Part shown: in pieces, positions 1 to 7,394 of the stretch
Layout of the letters: every line of letters starts with the position of its first letter
How positions within the stretch are numbered: position 1 is the stretch's first letter
Assembly: GCA_045595795.1 (NCBI GenBank)
Contig: JAZOBC010000009.1
Coordinates: 1 to 24,158 of the forward strand
DNA length: 24,158 nucleotides
Source of the DNA: UMGS755 sp045595795
GTDB lineage: Bacteria > Bacillota > Clostridia > UBA1381 > UBA9506
Direction: 5' to 3'
Program-made: the position numbers and the translations under genes
The notes under the pieces: model-generated
Told to the model about the DNA's origin: nothing
The model's database searches: none
Seen by the model: the letters and a program-made list of their open reading frames with translations, nothing else

Positions 1-49
1 GACGAATGAATATAATTATGAAATCCTTTTGAAAGGAAGGAATAAAATA

Positions 50-1684
50 ATGCCGATTACAGTTTTTTTGGAGCGCAATGCTCAGCTTTATCCTGATGAA
101 GTCAGTTTAGTAGAGGTGAATCCTGCCAACCAACCGGAAAAGGGTGTTTCCTGGCGGGAATATAGCCTGATTGAATCCACCGACAGCGAAACATATAGAC
201 GAGAACTGACATGGAAGGAATTTGATGTGGCGGCCAACCGCTTTGCCAATCTTCTGTTGACCCGCGGTGTGAAAAAAGGAGACAAGGTTGCCATTTTAAT
301 GATGAATTGCATCGACTGGCTGCCGATTTATTTCGGAATTTTAAAGTCCGGTGCCATTGCCGTGCCTATGAATTTCCGTTTTTCGGCGGAGGAGATTGAA
401 TATTGCTCCGATCTTGCTGATATTTCTGTTTTGGTTTTTGGACCCGAGTTTACGGAGCGTCTTGAAACGGTTTTGCCAAAGTTGAGCATCAAACATTATT
501 TCTATGTTGGCTCAGACACCCCGGCGTTTGCTGACAGCTATGAGGAAATGATTACTTATTGTTCTTCTGCCAAACCGAACGTTGAAATTGAGGATGAAGA
601 TGATGGTGCCATTTATTTTTCATCCGGTACTACGGGGTTTCCCAAGGCAATTCTGCATCGGCATAAGGCCTTGGTCTCCTCCTGTGAGGTGGAGCAAAAG
701 CACCATGGGCAGACGCGTGAGGATGTGTTTTTATGCATTCCGCCGCTATATCATACCGGTGCGAAAATGCACTGGTTCGGTTCACTTTTGGCAGGCTCTA
801 AAGCAGTCATTTTGCGCGGTATTAAGCCGGAGTGGATTCTACAAACAGTTTCTGATGAAGAAGCAACCATTGTTTGGCTGCTGGTGCCCTGGGCGCAGGA
901 TATTTTAGATTCCATCGAGCGTGGCGATATTAAACTTGAGAATTACAAGCTTTCTCAGTGGCGGCTTATGCACATCGGTGCACAGCCTGTTCCGCCCTCG
1001 CTTATTAAGCGTTGGAAAGAGGTTTTTCCCAATCACGAGTACGATACAAACTATGGTCTCAGCGAATCCATTGGTCCCGGCGCGGTACATTTGGGTGTGG
1101 AAAACATTCATAAAGTAGGCGCTATTGGCATTCCCGGCTACAAGTGGGAAGTGAAGATCATCAACGATGCAGGCAACGAAGCTGCTCAGGGTGAAGTGGG
1201 TGAGCTTTGCTTAAAGGGCGATGGGGTTATGAAGTGTTACTATAAAAATCCCGAGGCAACCCGCGAGGTGCTGACTCACGATGGTTGGTTATATACCGGT
1301 GATATGGCTAAGCAGGACGAAGACGGTTTTATTTATTTGGTTGACCGCAAAAAAGACGTCATTATTGTGGGCGGCGAAAATATTTATCCCGTTCAGATTG
1401 AGGATTTTCTGCGCTCTCATGATAAGGTCAATGATGTTGGCGTCATAGGCCTACCTGATGAACGCTTAGGCGAAATCACAGCGGCTATCATTCAGCTGAA
1501 AGAAGGCGCGCAGGCAACAGAAGAGGAATTTCGTGAATTTTGTATGGCGTTGCCTCGCTATAAGCGTCCCAAAGAAATTATTTTTGCTGAGATTCCCCGT
1601 AACGCCACGGGAAAAATTCAGAAGAACGCTCTGCGCGAGCGCTATGGTGCAGCAGGTTTGGTAGAAGCTATGACAACAAATTAA
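50..1684 (+). CDS. AMP-dependent acyl-CoA synthetase/ligase
   Basis: A 544-residue class I adenylate-forming enzyme, expected in the cytoplasm to activate a carboxylic acid with ATP and transfer it to CoA. Core motifs are all visible: the phosphate-binding loop SSGTTGFPK at 191-199, NYGLSES at 334-340, YTGD at 415-418, DRKKD followed by GGENIYP at 441-447, and the C-terminal PRNATGKIQK with the likely catalytic lysine K522. Length fits acyl-CoA ligases rather than a peptide-synthetase module, and there is no carrier domain. The ATG at 50 is chosen because AAAGGAAGG at 31-40 lies about 9 nt upstream; an in-frame TTG at 29 would place this Shine-Dalgarno inside the gene. It is followed at once by a strong terminator, so it ends its transcript. 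Medium- or long-chain fatty acid, crotonobetaine-type or aromatic acid substrates are all possible; the sequence does not decide. Confidence 0.9.
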   Translation: MPITVFLERNAQLYPDEVSLVEVNPANQPEKGVSWREYSLIESTDSETYRRELTWKEFDVAANRFANLLLTRGVKKGDKVAILMMNCIDWLPIYFGILKSGAIAVPMNFRFSAEEIEYCSDLADISVLVFGPEFTERLETVLPKLSIKHYFYVGSDTPAFADSYEEMITYCSSAKPNVEIEDEDDGAIYFSSGTTGFPKAILHRHKALVSSCEVEQKHHGQTREDVFLCIPPLYHTGAKMHWFGSLLAGSKAVILRGIKPEWILQTVSDEEATIVWLLVPWAQDILDSIERGDIKLENYKLSQWRLMHIGAQPVPPSLIKRWKEVFPNHEYDTNYGLSESIGPGAVHLGVENIHKVGAIGIPGYKWEVKIINDAGNEAAQGEVGELCLKGDGVMKCYYKNPEATREVLTHDGWLYTGDMAKQDEDGFIYLVDRKKDVIIVGGENIYPVQIEDFLRSHDKVNDVGVIGLPDERLGEITAAIIQLKEGAQATEEEFREFCMALPRYKRPKEIIFAEIPRNATGKIQKNALRERYGAAGLVEAMTTN

Positions 1685-1691
1685 ATCAATC

Positions 1692-1730
1692 AAAGGAACA
1701 GTAAAAATTTTATTTTACTGTTCCTTTTTT
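1692..1730 (+). terminator. Rho-independent terminator after the acyl-CoA synthetase gene
   Basis: A perfect 15-bp stem (1692-1706 with 1713-1727) has a 6-nt loop and runs into a T-tract ending at 1730. It begins 8 nt after the stop codon. The T-tract ends one base before the -35 box of the next gene, so the two transcripts are cleanly separated. Confidence 0.93.
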
Positions 1731-1731
1731 A

Positions 1732-1760
1732 TTGCAAGAATTGGGATTTTGTGATATAAT
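1732..1760 (+). promoter_or_regulatory. Sigma-A promoter of the alpha/beta hydrolase gene
   Basis: TTGCAA (1732-1737), a 17-nt spacer and a perfect TATAAT (1755-1760), with the extended -10 TG at 1752-1753. Transcription should start near 1767, giving a leader of about 44 nt. Confidence 0.85.
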
Positions 1761-1810
1761 TTAATAGTTAAAGCAGATTGAAGGGTTTTATAGCAAGGAG
1801 AGAGATATAC

Positions 1811-2737
1811 ATGCCCAAGAATATACATAGATTTTCCGTTCTTGTTAATTGCCATGTGCCTGATGAACATTTGGTAACAGACAGTTTGCAAGACTGTGAA
1901 CAGCTTTATGAAGATCATGGTTTTATTATCCTTCCGGATAGTTATACCGAGGATGGTGAGGCAACCAGACTTGTCATCAACTGTCACGGTGCGGGCGGAA
2001 CGGTCACAACTGATGACTCACAGGTTGAGCATCAGGCTCTGACTCAGTATCTTGTGGCAAATGGCTATGCAGTTATGGACGTGAACGGCCTGCCCTTTCA
2101 ATATGCTGAGGAACGTGGGATTGATATCCGCAACAACATAGGCAGTCCTATTGCTATCAGATGTTATGTGAAAGCATACCGTATGTGTATGGAAAGGTTT
2201 AATTTAAAACCGGATGTTTTTGTGCATGGCGGCTCCATGGGCGGCATCAGCAGCACCAATTTGGTACTCAGCGGCATGGTTCCTGTGATTGCACACTCTG
2301 CTCTTTGTCCCGTGCTGGATACATACAATCAGATTTTTTTAAAGCCATGGACTGGCGGTCTGCCCAAAATCGCATTAGGTAAATTTTATGGTTTAGAGAC
2401 CGATGCATCAGGAGAATATATCTATGATGAAGCCAAAGTGGCAGGGTATAATCCGGCAAAGAATCAAAAAATAAAAGCCTATCCCGTGCCGGTTAAATTC
2501 TGGCATTGTCAGGATGATGACACGGTTCCTTATGAAGTGACGAGAAAGTTTGTTGATACCATTCGCGAAAATGGTGGTATGGCAAGCTTGCGTACCTTCC
2601 CCTATGGTGGCCATGAGCCGCAGCTTGTAGGGGAGCCGATTTCTGCTCCTTGTGGCAACAATGTGTTTGACGGCGAGGTTATTCCTATTACGCCGGCGGT
2701 AGAGGAAGTCTTTATCTGGATGCGGAATTTTGATTGA
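1811..2737 (+). CDS. Alpha/beta hydrolase (esterase or prolyl-oligopeptidase-like)
   Basis: A 308-residue alpha/beta hydrolase. An oxyanion-hole motif HGAGG lies at 59-63, the nucleophile elbow G-G-S-M-G has Ser142, the probable acid lies in QDDDTVP (Asp235-237), and the catalytic histidine is His268 in YGGHEP. Order and spacing fit the family. There is no signal peptide or membrane segment, so it should act in the cytoplasm, probably on an ester; a peptidase or thioesterase role is possible. The ATG at 1811 is preferred because AAGGAG at 1795-1800 sits 10 nt upstream; an in-frame ATG at 1778 has no such site. The gene has its own promoter and stands alone between two others, so context gives no substrate. 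Confidence 0.87.
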   Translation: MPKNIHRFSVLVNCHVPDEHLVTDSLQDCEQLYEDHGFIILPDSYTEDGEATRLVINCHGAGGTVTTDDSQVEHQALTQYLVANGYAVMDVNGLPFQYAEERGIDIRNNIGSPIAIRCYVKAYRMCMERFNLKPDVFVHGGSMGGISSTNLVLSGMVPVIAHSALCPVLDTYNQIFLKPWTGGLPKIALGKFYGLETDASGEYIYDEAKVAGYNPAKNQKIKAYPVPVKFWHCQDDDTVPYEVTRKFVDTIRENGGMASLRTFPYGGHEPQLVGEPISAPCGNNVFDGEVIPITPAVEEVFIWMRNFD

Positions 2738-2801
2738 TAGGTCAGACGGAACAAAAACTGATTTCGTTTTTTAATTTTTTGCAAAATAACAGAAAAAACA
2801 G

Positions 2802-2829
2802 TTGCATTTTTTTGAAAACGTGTTACAAT
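2802..2829 (+). promoter_or_regulatory. Sigma-A promoter of the CofE-like gene
   Basis: TTGCAT (2802-2807), a 16-nt spacer and TACAAT (2824-2829), with a TG extension at 2821-2822. The A/T-rich stretch upstream (2758-2800) could serve as an UP element. A TATAAT at 2829-2834 overlaps the -10 but is 21 nt from the -35 and is the weaker choice. Confidence 0.78.
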
Positions 2830-2880
2830 ATAATCTTGGTTTTGTTAATAAATAAATTTTTATAGATAGAAGGGATTTAC

Positions 2881-4080
2881 ATGACCAACAAAGAAAGAAG
2901 AGTCGGCACAATCTCAAGAGGCATTCGTTGCCCGATTATCCGCGAAGGCGATAATCTGGCCGCGATTGTGACAAACAGCGTTTTAGAAGCAGCAGAATAT
3001 GAAGGCTTTGAGCTTCGCGACAGAGACGTTATTTCCATTACAGAATCCATCGTAGCAAGAGCACAGGGTAACTACGCTTCTGTAGATGATATTGCGGCAG
3101 ATGTCAAGGCTAAGCTGGGCGGTGACACCGTGGGCGTTATTTTTCCCATTTTATCCCGTAATCGGTTTGCAATCTGCTTGCGCGGCATTGCCAAGGGCGT
3201 TAAGAAAATTGTTTTAATGCTCAGTTATCCTTCCGATGAGGTTGGTAATGAACTCATTAGCATTGACAAAATTGACGAAGCAGGTGTAAATCCTTATTCT
3301 GATGTTCTGTCACTGGAACGTTATCGTGCGTTGTTCGGTGAGAACAAGCATGAATTTACAGGCGTTGACTATGTTCAGTATTACAGCGACCTGATTCGTG
3401 AATGCGGTGCTGAGGTTGAAATTGTGTTTGCCAACCAGGCAAAAGCGATTTTGGACTATACAGATTGCATCATCAACTGCGATATTCACACACGCGCACG
3501 CACCAAGCGTATTTTAAAGGCGGCCGGTGCTAAAGTTGTTTGCAGCCTTGATGACATTTTGAATGCACCTGTAAATGGTAGCGGTTATAACGCAAAGTAT
3601 GGTCTGCTGGGTTCTAACAAATCCACAGAAGATACGGTTAAGCTGTTCCCCAACGAATGTAAAGACCTGGTTTTAGAAATTCAGAAAAATATTTTAGAAG
3701 CCACGGGCAAGCATGTTGAAGTTATGGTATATGGTGATGGTGCGTTTAAAGATCCGCAGGGTAAAATCTGGGAATTGGCTGACCCTGTTGTTTCTCCGGC
3801 ATATACTGACGGCTTAATCGGAACACCTAACGAGCTGAAACTGAAATACCTTGCCGACAATGATTTTAAAGATTTATCCGGTGAAGCATTAAAAGAAGCC
3901 ATTTCTGCCAGCATTCAGGCAAAACAGGATAACCTGGTGGGCAACATGGCGTCTCAAGGCACAACCCCTCGTCAGCTTACGGATTTGATTGGTTCGCTGT
4001 GTGACTTAACAAGCGGTTCCGGCGACAAGGGAACGCCGGTTGTTTTGGTGCAGGGTTATTTCGACAATTATACAAACTAA
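2881..4080 (+). CDS. CofE-like protein, coenzyme F420-0:L-glutamate ligase family
   Basis: A 399-residue protein whose N-terminal part (about residues 12-250) looks like the F420-0:gamma-glutamyl ligase fold (PF01996/COG1478). It opens with a family-like stretch IRCPIIREGDNLAAIV, followed by the ITESIVARAQG segment. Characterised CofE proteins are about 250 residues and add glutamates to F420-0 with GTP. This one has about 150 further residues, including YGDGAFKDPQGKIW near 283-296, that I do not recognise. No other F420 gene (cofC, cofD, cofG/H) is present here, and most Clostridia are thought not to make F420. Another gamma-glutamyl ligase substrate, such as a folate, is therefore possible; some COG1478 proteins have been linked to folate polyglutamylation. 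GAAGGG at 2869-2874 lies 6 nt before the ATG. It is first in a probable transcript with the DUF3048 and GNAT-like genes. Confidence 0.8.
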   Translation: MTNKERRVGTISRGIRCPIIREGDNLAAIVTNSVLEAAEYEGFELRDRDVISITESIVARAQGNYASVDDIAADVKAKLGGDTVGVIFPILSRNRFAICLRGIAKGVKKIVLMLSYPSDEVGNELISIDKIDEAGVNPYSDVLSLERYRALFGENKHEFTGVDYVQYYSDLIRECGAEVEIVFANQAKAILDYTDCIINCDIHTRARTKRILKAAGAKVVCSLDDILNAPVNGSGYNAKYGLLGSNKSTEDTVKLFPNECKDLVLEIQKNILEATGKHVEVMVYGDGAFKDPQGKIWELADPVVSPAYTDGLIGTPNELKLKYLADNDFKDLSGEALKEAISASIQAKQDNLVGNMASQGTTPRQLTDLIGSLCDLTSGSGDKGTPVVLVQGYFDNYTN

Positions 4081-4137
4081 AAAGCGACGCTTAAGCGTAT
4101 GACGACAACAGGCGGCGCAAGTTGCAAGAATGCTCAG

Positions 4138-4170
4138 CGGCACTGCCTATCAGGCAGTGCCGTGTTTATT
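4138..4170 (+). terminator. Hairpin with weak T-run between the CofE-like and DUF3048 genes
   Basis: A perfect 11-bp GC-rich stem (CGGCACTGCCT 4138-4148 with its complement 4152-4162) closes a 3-nt loop and is followed only by TGTTTATTAAT. The interrupted T-run suggests a partial terminator or an mRNA end-stabilising structure. No convincing promoter lies between 4081 and the next start, so downstream genes probably depend on read-through. Confidence 0.6.
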
Positions 4171-4193
4171 AATACACAAAGGAGGAAAGAAAG

Positions 4194-5219
4194 ATGAAAA
4201 AAAGAGGTTTATTGTGGATGCTCGTGTGTATCTTGGTGTTGTCGGGTTGTAAAGCGCCACGGGAGATAGAAACGACGCTGGAACCGCCGGCGACGGTAGA
4301 GCCGACTCCGGACCCATCGGCGCAGGAAATAAAAGACTTTTTCCGCCGTTATGTGGATACCAAGGAACGCCCGATTGCTGTCATGGTTGACAATGATGAT
4401 AAAAATGCCAGACCACATGCCGGGCTTGATGAAGCTTATTTGATTTATGAAATGGTAATTGAGGGCGGCGCAACTCGATTTTTAGCTTTCTTCCGTGATG
4501 CGGCTACAGAAAAAATCGGTCCTGTCCGTTCCTCCAGACACTATTTCTTAGATTATCTCATGGAGCATGATGGCATCTATGTGCACTATGGTTGGAGTCC
4601 CAAAGCCATTCAAGATATTTCAGCATTTGGCATTGAAAAAATTAACGGTGTATTAGGGACGGACGGTCACATCTTCTGGCGTGAAGAAAAGTTTAGGGGC
4701 GATTGGCACAGTGCCTACACGAGCGTTGAAAAAATTAAAGAAATAACGACGCAGAAAGGTTATGCAACTGAAACCGGTGAAGGAGGGCTTTCCTATGCGG
4801 ATACTTATTTCACCTTGCCGGCAGAAAATTCGGCAGAAACCATTTTGCTTACATATTCCGGATTTTATTCAACAGGCTATTGCTATAACAGCGAGACAGG
4901 TCTTTACGAAAAAACCATTGACCATGCACCGCACGTGATGCAAAACGGTAATCGTTTAGCGGTGAAAAATGTCATTGTTCAGTTTGCAACGGATGTTTCC
5001 TTAGGGGATGGAAGTGACAGACGTGACTTAAACACCACAGGCAGTGGACGGGGATACTATCTGACCGGTGGTGCTTATGAGGAAATCACCTGGTCAAAGG
5101 CGTCAAGGCAGGCTGATACTGTATATATGAAAGCAGATGGTACACCGCTTGTGTTAAATCCGGGCAAGACCATTGTCAACATCATTAGCTCTTCAGCCAA
5201 TGTCACCATTGAGCCGTAA
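4194..5219 (+). CDS. DUF3048 lipoprotein (YerB-like)
   Basis: A 341-residue exported lipoprotein. The N-terminus is a classic lipoprotein signal: a basic start, a hydrophobic core and the lipobox LSGC with Cys19, followed by a Pro/Thr/Glu-rich linker to about residue 45. The rest matches DUF3048 (B. subtilis YerB family): RPIAVMVDNDDKNARPHAGL near 62-81, GGATRFLAFFRD, and KIGPVRSSRHYFLDY. A second, C-terminal half covers about 215-340. The biochemical role is unknown; it should sit on the outer face of the membrane. The start is supported by AAAGGAGG at 4178-4185, 8 nt upstream. The next gene begins 21 nt downstream, so the two are probably co-transcribed. Confidence 0.9.
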   Translation: MKKRGLLWMLVCILVLSGCKAPREIETTLEPPATVEPTPDPSAQEIKDFFRRYVDTKERPIAVMVDNDDKNARPHAGLDEAYLIYEMVIEGGATRFLAFFRDAATEKIGPVRSSRHYFLDYLMEHDGIYVHYGWSPKAIQDISAFGIEKINGVLGTDGHIFWREEKFRGDWHSAYTSVEKIKEITTQKGYATETGEGGLSYADTYFTLPAENSAETILLTYSGFYSTGYCYNSETGLYEKTIDHAPHVMQNGNRLAVKNVIVQFATDVSLGDGSDRRDLNTTGSGRGYYLTGGAYEEITWSKASRQADTVYMKADGTPLVLNPGKTIVNIISSSANVTIEP

Positions 5220-5240
5220 GATTATATAAGGAGTCAGAAT

Positions 5241-6116
5241 ATGAGAAACTATTTATCAGAATTCTTTAAACAAGGAAACTATGAAGTAGAAGACGCAGCA
5301 TATTTGCTGGAAATATATGATAAAATTGTTGCAGACAGTGAAACGAAGGCGCTGTGGCAGCAAGCGTTGTCTCTGTATGATGCTGACTGTAACTGTGATT
5401 ACGAAGCCATTATCAAGGCAGCCAATGATGTGGCAGAAAAACTGTATCTGTATGAATACGTAACGGAGCTGCTGATTTTTATCTGCATGACAAAGCGTGC
5501 AAAGGAATGGTATCGTTCCAAGGGTGTTTCGGATGCAATCTTTTATGATACTATGTTAGATTTACGCTATAAGTTAGAGGAATGTAAACTGGTATATGGC
5601 ATCATTGGTACCTTTGTTTCACGCTGGTTCATCGGATTTTTTCAAGTTGCGAGGTTTACGCTTGGCCGCTTGCAGTTTGAAGTGGTAAATTTTAAAGGAA
5701 ATTATGAGAAAGATGGCAAGACACTCACGCCGGAAAGTAAGGTGATTAACGTTCACATTCCCAGAACGCAAACACCTCTTTCTGAGGAAAGTTGCCGGGA
5801 AGCCTATGCGCTTGCCAAAGAATTTTTTGCCGATCAGGTGGGAGCGGATTGCGCATTTGTTTGCCGTTCGTGGATGTTATATCCCGAAAACAAGAACATT
5901 CTTCCGCGTCACACCAACACATATCGGTTCTTTTCCGAATATGACATCGTTTCATCCGGCATTTTTAAAGACAATGAGGATTTGTGGCGGCTATTTGATA
6001 CAAAAGAACGCCATATAGACCGTCTGCCGGCTGATTCCTCTATGCGCAGGGCGTATGTTGAGCACTTAAAGCAGGGGGGCAAAACCGGTTGGGGTTATGG
6101 CGTATTTTTTGCATAA
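5241..6116 (+). CDS. Acyltransferase-like protein with NAT_N and GNAT_C domains
   Basis: A 291-residue protein resembling the two-domain family with an N-acyltransferase N-terminal domain (NAT_N, about 1-120, helical) and a GNAT-like C-terminal domain (GNAT_C, about 130-290). Helpful landmarks are FVSRWFIGFFQVARFTLGRL and the INVHIPRTQTPLSEESCREA stretch leading into the C-terminal domain, with CRSWMLYPENKNILP near 209-223. I do not see a canonical Q/RxxGxG/A acetyl-CoA loop, as expected for this divergent group. No signal peptide or clear transmembrane helix is visible. AAGGAG at 5228-5233 lies 7 nt before the ATG. It follows the DUF3048 lipoprotein gene on the same transcript and ends 4 nt before the convergent LysR gene. 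Its substrate is unknown. Confidence 0.8.
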   Translation: MRNYLSEFFKQGNYEVEDAAYLLEIYDKIVADSETKALWQQALSLYDADCNCDYEAIIKAANDVAEKLYLYEYVTELLIFICMTKRAKEWYRSKGVSDAIFYDTMLDLRYKLEECKLVYGIIGTFVSRWFIGFFQVARFTLGRLQFEVVNFKGNYEKDGKTLTPESKVINVHIPRTQTPLSEESCREAYALAKEFFADQVGADCAFVCRSWMLYPENKNILPRHTNTYRFFSEYDIVSSGIFKDNEDLWRLFDTKERHIDRLPADSSMRRAYVEHLKQGGKTGWGYGVFFA

Positions 6117-6120
6117 CATA

Positions 6121-7068
6121 TTATAAAAGAGTTGTATCAGACAAATTGTCACGAATAAACCGCTGACAAGCCAGCGATACATAATGATTGTTTTTGGTGT
6201 AGAAATATACGTTACGAACCGTTTCGGGGTCGGGCAGCTTATAGTAATATAGCGGTGGTTCGGCATCCATATGCTTAATCAGCGTATCTCCCACAAAGGC
6301 GATGCCCATGCCTGAACCGGCAATGTTATAAGCCGTTACCTGTTGTTCTAAACTGAAAATAATGTGCGGCTGAATGTTATGTTTTTTAAACAACTTTCGT
6401 GCGCGCTTGCCGGTATCGTTGTCTGAATTCAATAGTACAAAGGGCTCTTCGGCAAAACCGGTGAGTGTTGCCGTGGGGATATCTGCCAGATGTTTGCCGG
6501 CTTTTACGTCTTCGGCAGATAAACGAAATTCTTTTAAAGTTTCATTGATGGCGAAGCTTTTGGGAACAGCCAACATCAAAAGCTCCGGAGAAAAACTGCG
6601 ATATAAGATGTTTTCATCTTTAATCAGCGTGTTGTCAATCACCAAATCCAAAGTGCCGCGGCTTAATTTTTCCATTAGATTTTTTGTGTGATCCTCAGAT
6701 ATCTCAAAGGATATCTGGGGATATTTTTTTGTAAATTCTGCAATCATGCGGGGAAGCAACAAGGAGGCAAACAAGCTGGTACCACCGATGCGAACCGTGC
6801 CGGTTAAAAGCTGCGTGTAGTCTGATAGATATTGCTTAAAATCCTGCTCTTTTCCCTCGATTTCCAAAGCATAACGGACATATTCTTCCCCGATTTCAGT
6901 TAAGGAGATGGGCGTGGTTGAGCGGTCAAAAATGGGAGTGCCAATCGCGGTTTCAATGCGCTTGACAGTGGCACTTAATGAGGGCTGTGAAATATGAAGT
7001 TGTTTTGCAGCTTTAGAAAAGTTACCTTCTTGCCAAATGGCTAAAATATATTCTTTATTTCTAAACAT
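6121..7068 (-). CDS. LysR-family transcriptional regulator
   Basis: A 315-residue LysR regulator. The winged HTH fills about residues 1-60, with the recognition region FSKAAKQLHISQPSLSATVK at 17-36. It is followed by the family-typical IFDRSTTPISLTEIGE and a linker helix to about 88. The effector-binding domain runs from about 91 to 305 (TVRIGGTSLFASLLLP, then the hinge and GSGMGIAFV). GGAGGT (about 7077-7082) is correctly placed before the ATG. It is transcribed away from the flavodiiron gene, a layout in which LysR proteins often control the divergent neighbour, and has a LysR-box-like palindrome just upstream. The effector cannot be read from sequence; oxygen, NO or redox stress would be an inference from the neighbour only. 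It converges on the GNAT-like gene with a 4-nt gap and no visible terminator. Confidence 0.93.
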   Translation of the reverse strand: MFRNKEYILAIWQEGNFSKAAKQLHISQPSLSATVKRIETAIGTPIFDRSTTPISLTEIGEEYVRYALEIEGKEQDFKQYLSDYTQLLTGTVRIGGTSLFASLLLPRMIAEFTKKYPQISFEISEDHTKNLMEKLSRGTLDLVIDNTLIKDENILYRSFSPELLMLAVPKSFAINETLKEFRLSAEDVKAGKHLADIPTATLTGFAEEPFVLLNSDNDTGKRARKLFKKHNIQPHIIFSLEQQVTAYNIAGSGMGIAFVGDTLIKHMDAEPPLYYYKLPDPETVRNVYFYTKNNHYVSLACQRFIRDNLSDTTLL

Positions 7069-7083
7069 TCAACATACCTCCGC

Positions 7084-7099
7084 ATAATTTATAAGTTAT
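7084..7099. promoter_or_regulatory. LysR-box-like palindrome upstream of the LysR gene
   Basis: ATAATTTATAAGTTAT is an imperfect palindrome (14 of 16 positions symmetric) containing the T-N11-A signature of LysR operators. It lies 16-31 nt upstream of the LysR start codon, downstream of the predicted LysR promoter, which would fit autorepression. In A/T-rich DNA such a match can arise by chance. Confidence 0.4.
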
Positions 7100-7109
7100 G
7101 GAAAGATCA

Positions 7110-7138
7110 AATATAATATTTAATTAATTATATCACAA
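7110..7138 (-). promoter_or_regulatory. Probable LysR gene promoter
   Basis: Read on the - strand: TTGTGA (7138-7133), a 17-nt spacer and TATATT (7115-7110). The spacing is ideal but both boxes are imperfect and the region is very A/T-rich. Confidence 0.45.
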
Positions 7139-7180
7139 GACTTGCGCAGAATCAAGAAGAAATATAAAAAGTAATGCCGA

Positions 7181-7278
7181 TCAGAGGGAATTTGATATTT
7201 TGTTGACTATATGTTGTATATGTCGGATAGATGCTTTTATTTTTTGTGATTTTGTAAAGAATAAGTCAGAGGGAATTT
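7181..7278 (+). repeat. 13-nt direct repeat TCAGAGGGAATTT upstream of the flavodiiron gene
   Basis: TCAGAGGGAATTT occurs exactly at 7181-7193 and again at 7266-7278, 85 nt apart (about eight helical turns). Each copy is followed by a TTGAC sequence, 10 and 14 nt after the copy; the second TTGACA is the flavodiiron -35 box. The arrangement suggests a pair of activator or repressor sites, or a local duplication of a promoter segment. The first copy lacks a good -10. Confidence 0.6.
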
Positions 7279-7291
7279 CGTCATTGTTTTA

Positions 7292-7320
7292 TTGACACAA
7301 AATTTGTTTCATGGTACAAT
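7292..7320 (+). promoter_or_regulatory. Strong sigma-A promoter of the flavodiiron gene
   Basis: A consensus TTGACA (7292-7297), a 17-nt spacer and TACAAT (7315-7320), with a TG extension at 7312-7313. Transcription should start near 7327, giving a leader of about 68 nt. Confidence 0.88.
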
Positions 7321-7327
7321 AAAATAG

Positions 7328-7375
7328 GTCGCACACAGAAGTAACTGGTGGCGACAATTTTGCATCTTTGCAAAA
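7328..7375 (+). other. Two hairpins in the flavodiiron mRNA leader
   Basis: GTCGCAC (7328-7334) can pair with GT(G)GCGAC (7348-7355, one bulge), and TTTTGCA (7358-7364) pairs with TGCAAAA (7369-7375) over a 4-nt loop. The first begins at the predicted transcript 5' end, so it could stabilise the mRNA. The second ends 3 nt before the Shine-Dalgarno AAAGGAAG (7379-7386). Confidence 0.45.
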
Positions 7376-7394
7376 GAGAAAGGAAGTTTTCAGC

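Larger units (their letters stand above)
7069..7394. other. Divergent intergenic region between LysR and flavodiiron genes
   Basis: This 326-nt A/T-rich stretch has no credible gene. From left to right it holds the LysR ribosome binding site, a LysR-box-like palindrome, the LysR promoter, the two copies of a 13-nt direct repeat, the flavodiiron promoter and a hairpin-rich leader. Each is listed separately. Confidence 0.8.

Noticed and set aside
1..9. Possible last codons of an upstream gene ending in TGA
   Set aside because: Nine bases are too few to support any coding call.
29..49. Upstream in-frame start for the acyl-CoA synthetase, and similar longer starts at 1778, 7368, 10064, 14171 and 22956
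   Set aside because: In each case a good ribosome site lies just before the internal ATG chosen here, and the longer start has no such site or would absorb the real one into the coding region.
4087..4098. 12-nt palindrome ACGCTTAAGCGT just after the CofE-like gene
   Set aside because: It has no loop and no nearby promoter or T-run; short palindromes of this size occur by chance.
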